Positions 26,101 to 35,635 of a stretch of DNA of 64,000 nucleotides are shown here, piece after piece. A program made the translations under genes and the position numbers. Position 1 is the stretch's first letter. The number at the start of each line of letters is the position of its first letter. The DNA comes from Carposina sasakii (Eukaryota; Arthropoda; Insecta; Lepidoptera; Carposinidae). Location of the stretch: contig CP053163.1 in assembly GCA_014607495.2 (NCBI GenBank), positions 9,094,716 to 9,158,715 of the forward strand, given 5' to 3'. The notes beneath the pieces were generated by a model. The model was not told the DNA's origin, made no database searches, and worked only from the letters and a program-made list of their open reading frames with translations.

Positions 26101-27655
26101 GCACAAAAAGTGTATTTGAATAGCGGATATGACAAAAACATTTTTAATCATGCTTGAAATATCAATTAATTAAACACAGAGTGTAACAAAAAGGGTATGT
26201 TAAGCGAAAAGCTATGTAAAAAGCCCACTATAGAGAACCTATTTCCAAAATTTGAGACTCGAAATCACATTTTTATTTTTCAAGATTGAATGAAAATTCC
26301 TGAAATATTTAAAAAATTTCATACTATCGGGAAAAATAAACATGTGATTTCGGGTCTCAAATTTTGTGGACAGGTTCTCTACAGTGGGCTATTTACATAG
26401 CTTTTCGCTTAACATACCCTTTTTGTTACACCCTGTATAGGTACATGGTAACAAATATCGGTATTTTGGAGAGAATATACGGACTGCCCGTGGGTATCGT
26501 ACAAGGCGATTAAGGGTTTCCGAGAGGTGGGCAGCAGCGCCTCCCGTATTGACAACATAGTCCAAAATACAAACTGCGGTCACCAACCCGCCTGCCCAGC
26601 GTGGTGACTATGGGCAAATACCCCCCATGGCAGTCTTGTGGCGTGCCCCGGGGGAGGCCTACGTCCAGCAGTGGACTGTAATAGGCTGATGATGATGATA
26701 CGGACATTACCTACTTCAAACAGTCAGTATTCCACTCGTCGCTCCTCCAGTAATAAACAAAGTGAATAAAGACATGGTTTGTTTTTAAAAATCAGGCTCT
26801 GTTAATATTCCCTACATCCATGTAAAATACGTCTTGGCAAACAGAAAAAATACTAAAAAGAATTGTTCATTTTAACGAGACTACGCAAAGGGTTTTCCAC
26901 ATGCATCGCTATACATATTTTAAGCCGATCTCTAAATTCCGGTCGAAAGTTTGAAGTGAAAAGTTATTTTTTGTGTAAACATTTTATTCAGGTTGAATAG
27001 AAAAATCGTTTTGTTTAACTGGCCTTGGGTAAAATTTACCTACCTACCTGCTTTTTTGTGTAAGACATTTTTTTTGTAATAAATTATTTCTGAGCGTTAT
27101 ATTTATTATAATAATATTACTATAGGTTATTTGCTAAAAGGACAAATATTTCTGCTGTCACTAACGACGACCTCAAAATGACAACTACACTCCCATAAAA
27201 TACATTTTTATTACCAAATCAGATTCAAGCTGTTTTTCTGGCTGGTGTGAGAAATTTCATTACATCCTATACCTACTTTGTTAATTTTAGAGTATGGATC
27301 TCCAGCAAGCAGCTTTCGAAGGACCCTGGCGTAGTGTGGACCCCAAGACGGCAAAGCTGATAATAGTATTTTTGGAAAGGTGCAAGCGACCCATGAAGGT
27401 TACTGCCGGGAAGATATTCACATTATCTCTGGATACGTATACTATTGTAAGTTATTTTAGGGCAAATACTAAAAGGCTTTAGACTACTATTTTAAAACTA
27501 AATACAATTTTCACTAGAAAATTCAATCAGGGTTCAATTTTAAACCTACATATTGGTTATTAAAGTACAAAGGATAATGTAAATTATCTTTTCTTTTACA
27601 GCTAATCAACTGGGCATACAAAGCATTTGCAGTTATGAGTAATATGAAGAAATAG
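16886..27655 (+). CDS. odorant receptor gene (7-TM chemoreceptor), 8 visible exons
   Basis: Odorant receptor of the insect 7-TM family, expected in the dendritic membrane of olfactory neurons where it pairs with Orco to form a ligand-gated channel. Visible coding exons: 16886-17178, 17612-17823, 18618-18730, 21003-21153, 21815-21914, 25358-25471, 27291-27446, 27602-27655. All have GT/AG boundaries, and phases match at every junction except between 18730 and 21003. Family hallmarks are LYLFLSEMYTYFK after the second membrane segment, YPYVDVLSSPTYEALYIH before the fourth, GQIDILAHTLRNF after it, and the C-terminal block TAGKIFTLSLDTYTI followed by a short terminal exon. The visible exons total about 397 codons, slightly short of the usual 400-430. 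One exon of length 3n+1 with the fourth membrane segment is missing or degenerate, so the gene may be a pseudogene or the exon may be unrecognised. AATAAA lies 9 bases past the stop. Introns are filled with MITEs and other repeats. The family call is firm; functionality is uncertain. Confidence 0.85.
17612..17823 (+). CDS. OR exon 2 (TM2 to TM3)
   Basis: Acceptor TTTACAG at 17605-17611. It encodes LYLFLSEMYTYFKIAVFWLN and onward through EFKPQEQEHRVIIRRSIQTA to the start of TM3, MTYYSTMCVGAVS. Ends in phase 1 at TCAG|GTACGG. This is the most family-diagnostic exon of the gene. Confidence 0.85.
18618..18730 (+). CDS. OR exon 3 (TM3 end and second extracellular loop)
   Basis: Acceptor TTTTCAG. 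Joining phase 1 to the previous exon gives VGIVMPLTEGLNVLPTNVEY followed by PYVDVLSSPTYEALYIHH, a typical lepidopteran OR loop. Ends in phase 0 at CATCAT|GTAAGT, a strong donor. Confidence 0.82.
19363..19738 (-). mobile_element. MITE B (about 375 bp), copy in an OR intron
   Basis: TA-flanked element with short inverted ends (CAGGGTGTTTTTTGG-like) and a conserved interior (GAAGGGTACGTACTCTATAC ... GGAAACCAGACACTTCCCAG). Several copies occur in the window in both orientations. Confidence 0.8.
20125..20375 (+). mobile_element. interspersed repeat family F in an OR intron
   Basis: CTTCTATGCTGCTCTGGGAG, CTCTTCCCGGGCATACTGTC, GGCGATGGGCTGACCACCTG and TCGGCCCTTGGTGCTCTGC recur at 22170-22430. Confidence 0.65.
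20760..20819 (+). pseudogene. possible degenerate OR exon 4 (TM4), next to a hairpin insertion
   Basis: A good acceptor (TATTCCCAG) is followed by 60 bases ending at GTCAC|GTAG. The frame continuing exon 3 gives LTYCHSVLCRIMCKACVTSH, which is not membrane-like. The frame one base on begins with TAA but then reads HIVIVCSVVLCAKLV, which is hydrophobic, before TGA. A functional exon here must have length 3n+1; 60 does not fit. A 100-bp hairpin transposon starts exactly at its end. I infer a frameshifted or disrupted TM4 exon. It could equally be chance sequence, with the real exon elsewhere in the intron. Confidence 0.3.
20818..20917. mobile_element. 100-bp hairpin MITE at the expected OR exon 4
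   Basis: Arms of 31 bases (20818-20848 and 20887-20917) are reverse complements with one mismatch. The loop is itself self-complementary (TAACTTAACT / AGTTAAGTTA). TA is duplicated at the ends, so the pre-insertion sequence would read GTCACGTACGTTTT. Confidence 0.8.
21003..21153 (+). CDS. OR exon 5 (intracellular loop 2)
   Basis: Acceptor AATTTCAG. It encodes GQIDILAHTLRNFEEIADRR and onward to KTVLKDSIKHHNSII, the conserved cytoplasmic block before TM5. Starts in phase 1 and ends in phase 2 at ATACA|GTAAGC. The entry phase does not match the exit phase of exon 3, which is why one more exon is required between them. Confidence 0.85.
21515..21708. mobile_element. GC-rich MITE D, copy in an OR intron
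   Basis: GC-rich block with repeated CCCACGGTGCGTG and an end reading CACCGTAAGAACCCACCTTA. The base composition is unlike its AT-rich surroundings. All six frames look open because of the composition, not coding. Confidence 0.65.
21815..21914 (+). CDS. OR exon 6 (TM5)
   Basis: Acceptor AATTTCAG. Joined to exon 5 it reads QYVAMIERAFSLASALQFML and then SVMVLCLIGIQFLS, the fifth membrane segment. Donor TCG|GTAATA, phase 0. The exon lies about 100 bases after a MITE copy at 21515-21708. Confidence 0.82.
22170..22430 (+). mobile_element. interspersed repeat family F, second copy in an OR intron
   Basis: Close match to 20125-20375. Partial copies on the other strand lie at 15000-15075 and 57500-57545. 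Confidence 0.65.
22988..23247. mobile_element. palindromic MITE A, copy 5, in an OR intron
   Basis: Full-length TA-flanked copy in the intron between OR exons 6 and 7, immediately followed by a copy of MITE B. Confidence 0.85.
23250..23623 (+). mobile_element. MITE B copy abutting MITE A
   Basis: Interior shared with the other copies (CACCTGGGAAGTGTCTGGTT, right end AACACCCTGTATGG). The left end is altered where it meets MITE A copy 5, so one element probably inserted at the TA of the other. Confidence 0.75.
25358..25471 (+). CDS. OR exon 7 (TM6)
   Basis: Acceptor AAACATACAG after a T-rich tract. It encodes IENPSSHPMQIVWMAIYLTC and then MLIEVFILCWFGDELIWK, the sixth membrane segment with its typical acidic end. 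Both ends are phase 0 (GAAG|GTATGA). Confidence 0.85.
25489..25720 (-). mobile_element. inverted copy of the LINE 3' segment
   Basis: Contains CTATAGTCACCACTCTGGCA and GGGAGGCGCAGCTGCCCACC, the complement of the segment at 26500-26620. It starts just after the donor of OR exon 7. Confidence 0.6.
25785..25998 (+). mobile_element. MITE B fragment in an OR intron
   Basis: Contains GACACTAAATTTCGC-like and TACGTACCCTTCGT segments of MITE B; both ends are diverged. A further fragment lies at about 32737-32800. Confidence 0.55.
26177..26435. mobile_element. palindromic MITE A, copy 6, in an OR intron
   Basis: Full-length copy in the intron between OR exons 7 and 8; the left end is changed to CAGAGTG. 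Shorter remnants of the family occur at about 1352-1384, 50085-50250 and 58320-58455. Confidence 0.82.
26440..26698 (+). mobile_element. LINE 3' tail with TGATGATGATGA end
   Basis: GGGAGGCCTACGTCCAGCAGTGGACTG-type tail followed by GATGATGATGA, preceded by a common lepidopteran segment (CCCGTGGGTATCGTACAAGG ... CCTGCCCAGCGTGGTGACTA). Related sequence in the opposite orientation lies at 25489-25720. Confidence 0.65.
27291..27446 (+). CDS. OR exon 8 (pre-TM7 conserved block)
   Basis: Acceptor TTAATTTTAG. It encodes SMDLQQAAFEGPWRSVDPKT, then AKLIIVFLERCKRPMKVTAG and KIFTLSLDTYTI. The (R)P-(V/M)-(K/L)-T-A-G-K-F/I block is a hallmark of the insect OR C-terminus. Donor ATT|GTAAGT, phase 0. Confidence 0.88.
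27602..27655 (+). CDS. OR exon 9 (C-terminus, stop)
   Basis: Acceptor TTTTACAG. It encodes LINWAYKAFAVMSNMKK and a TAG stop at 27653-27655. This small terminal exon is the usual last piece of TM7 and the tail in lepidopteran ORs. Confidence 0.85.
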   Translation, partial: LINWAYKAFAVMSNMKK

Positions 27656-27663
27656 ATCCGTTA

Positions 27664-27669
27664 AATAAA
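27664..27669 (+). promoter_or_regulatory. OR polyadenylation signal AATAAA
   Basis: Canonical AATAAA starting 9 bases after the OR stop codon. A very short 3' UTR is common for this family. Confidence 0.6.
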
Positions 27670-27710
27670 TATTTATTTATTGTTCATAACATCTTTACTT
27701 CTAGAGGAAG

Positions 27711-28457
27711 TACGGACAAAATGACATACCTCCCGTTTTTTCACCATGAACATTTATTTAAAAGCTTCAGAAACAAAATTTATGCAACAGTAACTTCTTT
27801 GATAAATCAGCTATAAAATCAACTAGTGTCGTTACACATAACTCTTATAGAAAAAGAAATATCTTCTTTTAAAATTAGATCACCCAAAATTCATTTTCTA
27901 CATGTGTATGGACAAAATGACATACCTACTAAATAAAGTTCAATTATAACTATGCATAATTCACACACTTCGTTTTCTTTGGTAGATCAGCACAGGCAGC
28001 ATGTACCCAGAACAGTAAATTGCCTTTTCTACGCCCTGTGAGAGCGTCTATAACTGCGCTCTATTTAGTCCTGCCTGGTCTGGCCAAGTGACCATTCTTG
28101 CGCCCCCCGGAGTCTACGCCCTGTGCCTGGGCACCGGTGGCACCGCCCTATTTACAGCACTGCATGTATCCAGCGGAAGCACAGCATACATCTAAGCCAA
28201 CTATCAGGGTTTCGATCAGGAGTGTAAATCGTTGCAATATCAAGTTTTCGGAGCTTAAAATAAACTAGAAGGTGGTGAAAACAAAGATTAGGTTGTGTCG
28301 AAACGACGCGCGCCCTGATTGATTTAATTAATATTTCCTAAAGTTAATAATAGCGATACAAAGACTGCGATTTGCTGATTTTTGATGTTTCCAGCCCCGC
28401 CAATTTTCAAATAAGCCCACTATGTTATCTTGTCCATCTATGTCATTTTTTCCGTAC
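27711..28457. mobile_element. non-autonomous element with TACGGACAAAATGACAT ends
   Basis: AGTACGGACAAAATGACATA at the left and the complement of AGTACGGAAAAAATGACATA at the right, about 747 bp apart, with a third copy of the motif at 27905. It begins about 45 bases after the OR polyadenylation signal. No coding frame seen inside. Confidence 0.5.
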
Positions 28458-29024
28458 TAATTCCGTTATAATAATAATTACCTGAGTAATATGTGACATG
28501 TATCACAGAAGAATCATAATAATTATTATGTAGATACTTTATTATTGTTTTAAATAAATAAATAAACCTATTAGAATTTACATAGTTACACATACGAAAT
28601 CCTACATCTTCTTGGCAAGAAATAAAAAATATAAACGAGGATTAAAAACATATCGAAAAAGGAAAATAAAATCTCACAATTACGAGTATCATAGACAAAA
28701 AAGTCGAGCGAGAACAAAATCTATCGATATTCTAAAGGAAAAAAACAAAAGAATGGTGAATTGATTACATTCCTATGCAAATCGTCGACGCCGACACCCC
28801 GAGTGGGCATGACGCAGGTCGAAGCACCCCATAAATTTACTAAAGCACTTTATACGAAATTTCTTATGCTTCATTGAAACCGATGTTAAATATCAACCTT
28901 AGCGTTTCCGCGCTACTTTTGAATTTAAAATATTATGTTCTAAAATTATTAATTTTAATTTAATAATTATAATATAAATTAATATAATTTATATTATAAT
29001 TTAAATTAATAAAGAAATGGAAAA

Positions 29025-29095
29025 AATTCTTCAACCGAGAGGGAATCGAACCCACGACCACCGCAAGCCGTGCCAGCCGCTCTATTATGTTCAAC
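29025..29095 (-). mobile_element. tRNA-derived SINE head (family 2), copy
   Basis: On the + strand ACCGAGAGGGAATCGAACCC and ACGACCACCGCAAGCCGTGC, the complement of the B box and head of the family at 800. Confidence 0.6.
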
Positions 29096-29251
29096 TACGT
29101 TATACGGATAAGTTTTCTATCGTCGCGGTTTTATGTTTCTGCCCTTTCAGAAACTCTCTTATCCTATAATTTATTCCATGAACTTTAACTCAATATTAAC
29201 AGTGCCTAGAACACGTTAGTTAGGTATTGTTATTTATTGGTATTTATTGAC

Positions 29252-29480
29252 GGCCGCTTGGTCTACGACGACGACGCCATAGGTCCTGGGTTCGAATCCC
29301 GGTAGGTACAAACATTGATATGATGAATATTGATGTTTGTTTCCGAGTCATGGATGTTTCTATACTTATCTATGTATTTATATACTGTTGCTTAGTACCC
29401 ACGACACAAGACCTTAGGGATCTTAATGTGGGACTAGGTTAATGTGTTGTGTAGTGTGTGAATATTTATTTATTATTTAT
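29252..29480 (+). mobile_element. tRNA-derived SINE (family 1), well preserved
   Basis: B box TGGGTTCGAATCCCGG, body AAACATTGATATGATGAATA ... ACCTTAGGGATCTTAATGTG, and a TATTTATTTATT tail. Confidence 0.75.
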
Positions 29481-31383
29481 TTATTATTATTATTATTTTT
29501 ATAGGTACATTATAACAAACTAAACTAGGATCAAACACAAACAACTCCCAACATATTTATTATAGGCCGGATTACGGCCGAGATTACACGCTCATTGCTC
29601 ATACATTCATGGTGATAATTACAATTTATATAACTAAAGTCTTAACGTCTATAGTTCTTCAAAGTTACTAGACAACTTTGTGTTATAAATGTAGAGTTTC
29701 CGAACTAATTTGCCACTACGCCGCCACCGCACCGCTATTGCAACATTCCTCCTATCTGTTGCTAAAGATGCAATCCCGCTGAGGCGGTATTCTCACCGAT
29801 ATAGACGTTGCTAGATGCTTTTCATGTTTAAATAGATGTGAGGATAACAATTAAGTATAATAAATAAAAAAAATCCATGACTCATAAACAAACATATCGA
29901 TGTCTGCACTTACCCGGGATTCTAACCTAGGACCTGTGTCGTAGCAGTTAGGGTCACCTATACCAGCTACTTTACAGATTAAAGGAAAGAAAATCGTTTG
30001 TTTGTTAAGTGTTATCTTAAGCTATGATTTCCTAGGATAGCGGTAACGTCATTCCGCAGCTGTAATAGAGCGGTGCATGACGTCACAAAAACGTTTTTTA
30101 TGTACACAGTGTCAATTACCGCTCTCTAGGAAACCGCGTAGATTGACAACGTTTCAGTGACGTCATTTCATCGTTGTATTAAATTTGGCCACTATTGACG
30201 GCACTGCTTGATGGAAACTATAGCAATCTAAGTAATGCTTCTCTTTAGCGGCTGAGATTCCCATCATTTGTAGGGTAAGCATAAACCTTTAAATGTGCCG
30301 TAACGCAAACAAAATCTATGAGATATAGAAGTCCGTGCTTCAGCTTCAAAATATTCGTAAAAACGACACTAACAACCGTGTGTTGGTAGCGTGAAGGGTT
30401 GCGCTGCCATTGGTCTCTCTCTATATCAAGAGATAGTGCGCTTACTATCTGGTTACTAATGCATGTGAAACGGAGCGTAATACGCTTCGCATAGAAAGTG
30501 TTGTGTAAGTTTTTGATTTGCATGTGAATATCGTATAGGTACTTAAAGATTAAATTAATCTTAGTAAATGTGACTAATAGACATTGGAAAATTTTGGTTA
30601 CTCATTAAGTAAAATATTTACAACTTTCATCCTGAAAATTCATTGACGATTTTTAATTTATAGATTATAAATTCACTTTTCGAACTGACCATTAATTAGC
30701 GATATTTGAAAATCACCAACTTATTATGCAACTGATTTAAGTATGAAACTAACAAGCTGTCCTTGACTAGAGAATTTTATATAATCAAAGAAGCTGTCGT
30801 TATTTTTATTTATATTTATTGAAAATCAGTTTTTATTTATTTTGTAATTATTTACAGTGATAATTTTGATAATCTCATTTTGAAATCATATGTTGTGGTC
30901 GATTTTCATTTATTCCCAAAATTCGGCTTGATTTTCTCCCACCAATACCTACGCTTATTTGCCAGTAGGGGAAGATCGGGTAATGGGAGTCAGCGGGTAA
31001 TAGTGGTCACCCACACATCTCCAAAAGTAACACTAATAGAAACGCGTTAAGGGTCTTCCCCGCCCGCTCTGTTCCCCTCGCCGTCGCTGCGAGCGTGCCG
31101 CGTGGGTATGGCGACAGCATAGAGAATGAGAGGTGTGTTTTGTTTTTGCGGCTCGCCGATGTAAATTTTCACGGACGCAAAATATACAGTAACTTTTATA
31201 GTTATTGATCTACTTTTTTACGCCTTTACTTGTACATTTGGTGTAATGATTTTCTACTTAAATCCCGAGTTTTTCAAATGTATATTTTGTGTTTATTATT
31301 TTTCTTCATAAAGTACTTGTGGGTAATGAGAATCGGGTGATCCCCAGTGCCCGCTAGTGACCGCCACCCAAAGAAAAAGATAG

Positions 31384-31687
31384 NNNNNNNNNNNNNNNNN
31401 NNNNNNNNNNNNNNNNNNNNNNNNNNNNNNNNNNNNNNNNNNNNNNNNNNNNNNNNNNNNNNNNNNNNNNNNNNNNNNNNNNNNNNNNNNNNNNNNNNNN
31501 NNNNNNNNNNNNNNNNNNNNNNNNNNNNNNNNNNNNNNNNNNNNNNNNNNNNNNNNNNNNNNNNNNNNNNNNNNNNNNNNNNNNNNNNNNNNNNNNNNNN
31601 NNNNNNNNNNNNNNNNNNNNNNNNNNNNNNNNNNNNNNNNNNNNNNNNNNNNNNNNNNNNNNNNNNNNNNNNNNNNNNNNNNNNNNN
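31384..31687. other. assembly gap (304 N)
   Basis: A run of N. Translations spanning it are meaningless. It lies just upstream of the poly(A)-telomeric repeat junction, so it probably hides part of a repeated retroelement. Confidence 0.99.
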
Positions 31688-32163
31688 AAATAGACATTAA
31701 AATATGTAATCAAGTAAACTATAAAAAATACTCCAAAAACAAATGCATGTATAAATGATAAATACAAAAGTATTAAATATCAAATGTTTGAAGGAGCAAA
31801 TTAATAGTAAAAGAATAAATGTAAATAGTAATAAGAAATGGTAAATAAATAAAGAAGTGCTGCTCTCCCGATATCCATCCCGAATTAAGGAAATAGAATA
31901 GTCTTGATATACAGATTAAGTGATCATCCCAATCACTAGATGCACACATAGGCGACACTTAAGGTTAAGGCACCTACACTAGTAGTAGTTTTTCTTGACG
32001 TTAGATAGAATAGGGAAAACGCAAGAATAAACTTGCATGATCGCTTAACGATCCAAATAAATAAATACTAAGTAAATAAATAGACTAAGTACACAACTCC
32101 CTGCACGTAAGTGGCAGGGGTGAGAGCAGCAACTACACAAAAAAAAAAAAAAAAAAAAAAAAA
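31688..32163 (+). mobile_element. probable 3' end of a TRAS-type telomeric non-LTR retrotransposon
   Basis: About 450 bases with no long frame end in a poly(A) tract of about 26 A, which is joined directly to (CCTAA)n on the same strand. TRAS-family elements (R1 clade) nick the TTAGG strand between T and A, which leaves exactly poly(A)-AACCTAA. SART elements give the opposite orientation. No coding part is visible because the gap lies upstream. The family is inferred from the junction only. Confidence 0.5.
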
Positions 32164-32505
32164 ACCTAACCTAACCTAACCTAACCTAACCTAACCTAAC
32201 CTAACCTAACCTAACCTAACCTAACCTAACTAACCTAACCTAACCTAACCTAACCTAACCTAACCTAACCTAACCTAACCTAACCTAACCTAACCTAAAC
32301 CTAACCTAACCTAACCAACCTAACCTAACCTAACCTAACCTAACCTAACCTAACCTAACCTAACCTAACCTAACCTAACCTAACCTAACCTAACCTAACC
32401 TAACCTAACCTAACCTAACCTAACCTAACCTAACCTAACCTAACCTAACCTAACCTAACCTAACCTAACCTAACCTAAACCTACCCTAAACCTAAACCTA
32501 ACCCT
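32162..32505 (+). repeat. (CCTAA)n telomere-type array, about 340 bp
   Basis: About 68 near-perfect CCTAA units, the complement of the insect telomere repeat TTAGG. A few slips occur near 32230 and 32297, and the last 45 bases degrade (CCTAAACCTACCCTAAACC) before unique sequence begins at about 32506. Confidence 0.98.
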
Positions 32506-32811
32506 AACACCCGGGAACAATAATTTAGGTATAACCTGCAAGTAAACTACATACAGCGTTCTAGATATTTGTTCCTCAATTTGGTGCGGCCACTGTTAGC
32601 CCAACTCCCTTAATCGTATGCAGGCTGTAAATAACAACCAGGCAAGTATTGATATTTAAACACAATGGTACTCGCTCAGTATTTCAGTATTTGTGTCACA
32701 CACATCCTGTATAAGTTTATGATGACGTAGATATACAGGGTGTGTTTTCGTGGCCACCCTGAACGAAGGGTACGTACTCTATAAGTTTATGAAAAAAAAA
32801 AAAAAAATCGA

Positions 32812-32962
32812 AACGGCTGAACCGATTCGATGCAGTTTTTAGGAATATATTGTGACAAGTCCCACTTAACATATAGGCTACTTTTTATCCCGGGAAAATG
32901 TTTTTATCCAATTTAGTTTTTTTCGTAGTCCACGCGGACGGATTCGCGGGCGTCCTCTAGTT
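32812..32962 (-). mobile_element. common lepidopteran repeat fragment, - strand
   Basis: AACGGCTGAACCGATTCGAT, AACATATAGGCTACTTTTTA and GTCCACGCGGACGGATTCGC in the order expected for the - strand. Confidence 0.65.
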
Positions 32963-33013
32963 TCTTATATGATTTCTTTGTTGTATGAAGGTTTAGGTTA
33001 TTTATGATTGTGA

Positions 33014-33349
33014 ATGGCTTGCATGTGTCCGTAAAGTGATGTTTTCTGGTAGATAATTGTTTTTTTTTTTTACTTGTGATGTGAATTTAGTGCGTGTGCA
33101 TGGTTTCATATGCGGGTAAGCTAAGTAAAACTTTAGTCGGAATACTATTCATGGGCTCGTGTAAGTTGTTTCTGCAATTAATTTTGATTTTGACTAATTT
33201 TACATGCATTCTTGAGGATTTTCTAGACGTTTCCATCCATCATCATCATTCATCATAAATTCAGAAATCATTTACTAAAGACAATGGCTGTATGGGCTTA
33301 GTTCCCCTTGCCTTTCCTTCGGGATATACTAAAAAAAAAAAAAAAAAAA
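33014..33349 (+). mobile_element. second copy of the poly(A)-tailed retroelement (3' part)
   Basis: Very similar to 36095-36434, from GGCTTGCATGTGTCCG through ACTAAAGACAATGGCTG to a tail of about 18 A. The 5' part is absent, consistent with 5' truncation during reverse transcription. Confidence 0.8.
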
Positions 33350-34812
33350 CAATTATTTAATTGACTCCATAGATAACAGAAACACAGGAGATGGGCCGCC
33401 TTACATTGACATCTAAATAATAACACAAATTACACCCAACATTGATAAATCTCTGACACTCACACATTTAAGGCGGTACTCTCATTGGCGCGCACACATT
33501 GCTATCTACTGTGTAAGTACGCGCCTCAGTATAGCAAATACATTCAACAAATTTCACACGTACGCTAGTGATTGACTGTCGATAAATTTGTTATCGAGCA
33601 CTTGCGTTGTTGCACATCGCGAACAATTTAGGCTTTAGTAGCTGGTCACAATACAATTTTAAACATGTTTTTACTTAGCTTCATCTTAAAATTCAACCTA
33701 CTTTTTCTACTTCTCGTTGTCCGATTGAGCTTAGATTTTGAGTTGCATCACAGTCACAAAAGTATGAGGTCACAAATAAAAGGTTTTTTTTTTTTTTCTT
33801 GAAGGGATAAAGAATAAAGTAAATTCGTAGCGGAGTCTTTAATAAATTAGTACGGTATGTAAATGTTCGATGGAAATAAAAAAAAAAAAAAACTATAATA
33901 ATATGCTTATTGGTAGTCATTTATTATCTACATTTAACAAAATATTCTGAAATATTTAAGACTCGATAACACAAAGTAGGTTATAGTAACTATTTTACAG
34001 TTAAATAATATTTTTTATATTATAATTTAAAAAATATTTATTAATAAGAAACACAAAAATAAAGAAAGTTGACTTTGCACACATCTACATTAATTTAGGT
34101 ACTTTGTTACACTAATAATAATAAGTAATTCACCATTGTTTTACATAAACATAATATTTTTAAACTCTCAAAATTATCTACTTAACATTAGTTATTACTC
34201 GTAGGTACTATTCGCGGCAACGTGACGTATCGACAACAAGAAATGACAGGTACAACTCTATGTCAAAGCGCTTAGCAGCGGCCGTGCGCGGGAGCGGCCG
34301 ATTCAATATGCGCAATTATCATCACTCGGTCAAACTGATTTCAACACCAGGCACGCTACACTTAGCGAGCAATGTATTAGGTTCAATCGTTAGGTTACAT
34401 ATGTCACTCAGTGAAAATTATTTTAACGAAATAAAATGAAATTTGGGTATAAATGCTAGAAAACAAAATTGTTATTGTACTTACCTATGAAAAGTGACCC
34501 CTTCAAGTTTATGGTCACTTCGATTCTTGTACACAACCACTGAACAAGCAGGCATTATAAAAAAAAAAAAAACACTCCCGTGTGACGCGTTAGGCAATCA
34601 AGTCCCGACTGATTGCGTTTTCGCGATGTTTGCCTATTTTGTTCATAGTTCAATTACACCGCCCACGCCCCCACGGCCACTCTATAGATCTCTGTGATTG
34701 ACTCGTTCCAAGCTAAACGCTATAACGATATGCGCGCTTCACGTGTCGCGTACGCATGACTCATCGCGCCTTCGACACGCACATGTATAGCGCGTGACGG
34801 CTGGCGCCGGAC

Positions 34813-34936
34813 TACCAACAGCTATATGAAATCGCGTCAAATAGAAAATAGGGTATTCGTGACTTGCCATTGGTTACCAACAGCTATATGAAATCGCGTC
34901 AACTAGAATATAGCGTTTTCACGACTTGTTATTGGC
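34813..34936 (+). repeat. 62-bp tandem duplication
   Basis: TACCAACAGCTATATGAAAT followed by CGCGTCAA occurs at 34813 and 34875, with similar CACGACTTGTTATTGG after each. Confidence 0.75.
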
Positions 34937-35018
34937 GGGATAATAATATAGCGAATTCGTTCAGTCATTCATTCGTGACTTGTGATTTGCGCGCAACTCG
35001 TAACGTTATAACGTCACG

Positions 35019-35049
<31 letters not shown>

Positions 35050-35079
35050 CACTTTCACGCGTTCCGAGAATATAGCTTT

Positions 35080-35635
35080 TTTGAACACCACTATGGTAGA
35101 GGTGTAAAAGTAACGAATAAAAGCGTACCCGTATGTATTCGTTACTTTGACCATGAGTACTCGGTACTATCGTATCGTTACCGAATTCGTTACTTCTGAT
35201 ACCGCATAATATGGTATAGTAACTATAGTATGTAGTATGGTAACGAGTCGAATCGACGTGAACTGTCGACGTAATATACCAAATTTGCAATGGATATACT
35301 ATTTAGAAAATTTTAACCACAAACTTAAATTATATTACAAAGAATTCTAAGTAGGTACTTTAAATTATTAAATTAAAATTAAATCTAATCACCGTTCTTT
35401 GAAATAAGCGATTTCAATGAACCGCATCACGCGCATTGGTAGAACATACGATCAAAAACAAACGTATCAATACACCACTTGCGATCCGAAACAGTGTATA
35501 ATACGAAAAAAAAAAACCCCATGATACGAAACATGCGAGTAACGAGACGAATTCCTGAGTAACGTTTCGTTACTCGGTACTTGATGCAGTACCCGTTACT
35601 CAGTAACGAATACATACGGTTTGTTACAGCTTTAG
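35080..35635. repeat. inverted-repeat region rich in (T)CGTTAC words
   Basis: Left part has GTGTAAAAGTAACGAATA and many CGTTAC/GTAACG words; right part (35530-35635) has the complement, ending GTTACAGCTTTAG. Possibly a hAT-like non-autonomous element that later received the retroelement at 35636. Confidence 0.4.

Larger units (their letters stand above)
28458..31383. other. intergenic, repeats only
   Basis: SINE copies and AT-rich sequence. 30965-31383 is distinctive (GGGTAATGGGAGTCAGCGGG, later GGGTAATGAGAATCGGGTGA) and runs into the assembly gap; it may be part of an unplaced element. Confidence 0.5.
32506..35080. other. intergenic, no gene seen
   Basis: Poly(T) and poly(A) runs, a retroelement copy and scattered fragments. 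No coding frame of note. Confidence 0.5.

Noticed and set aside
31296..31767. Frames of 117-137 aa
   Set aside because: They run through 304 N and consist mainly of undetermined residues.
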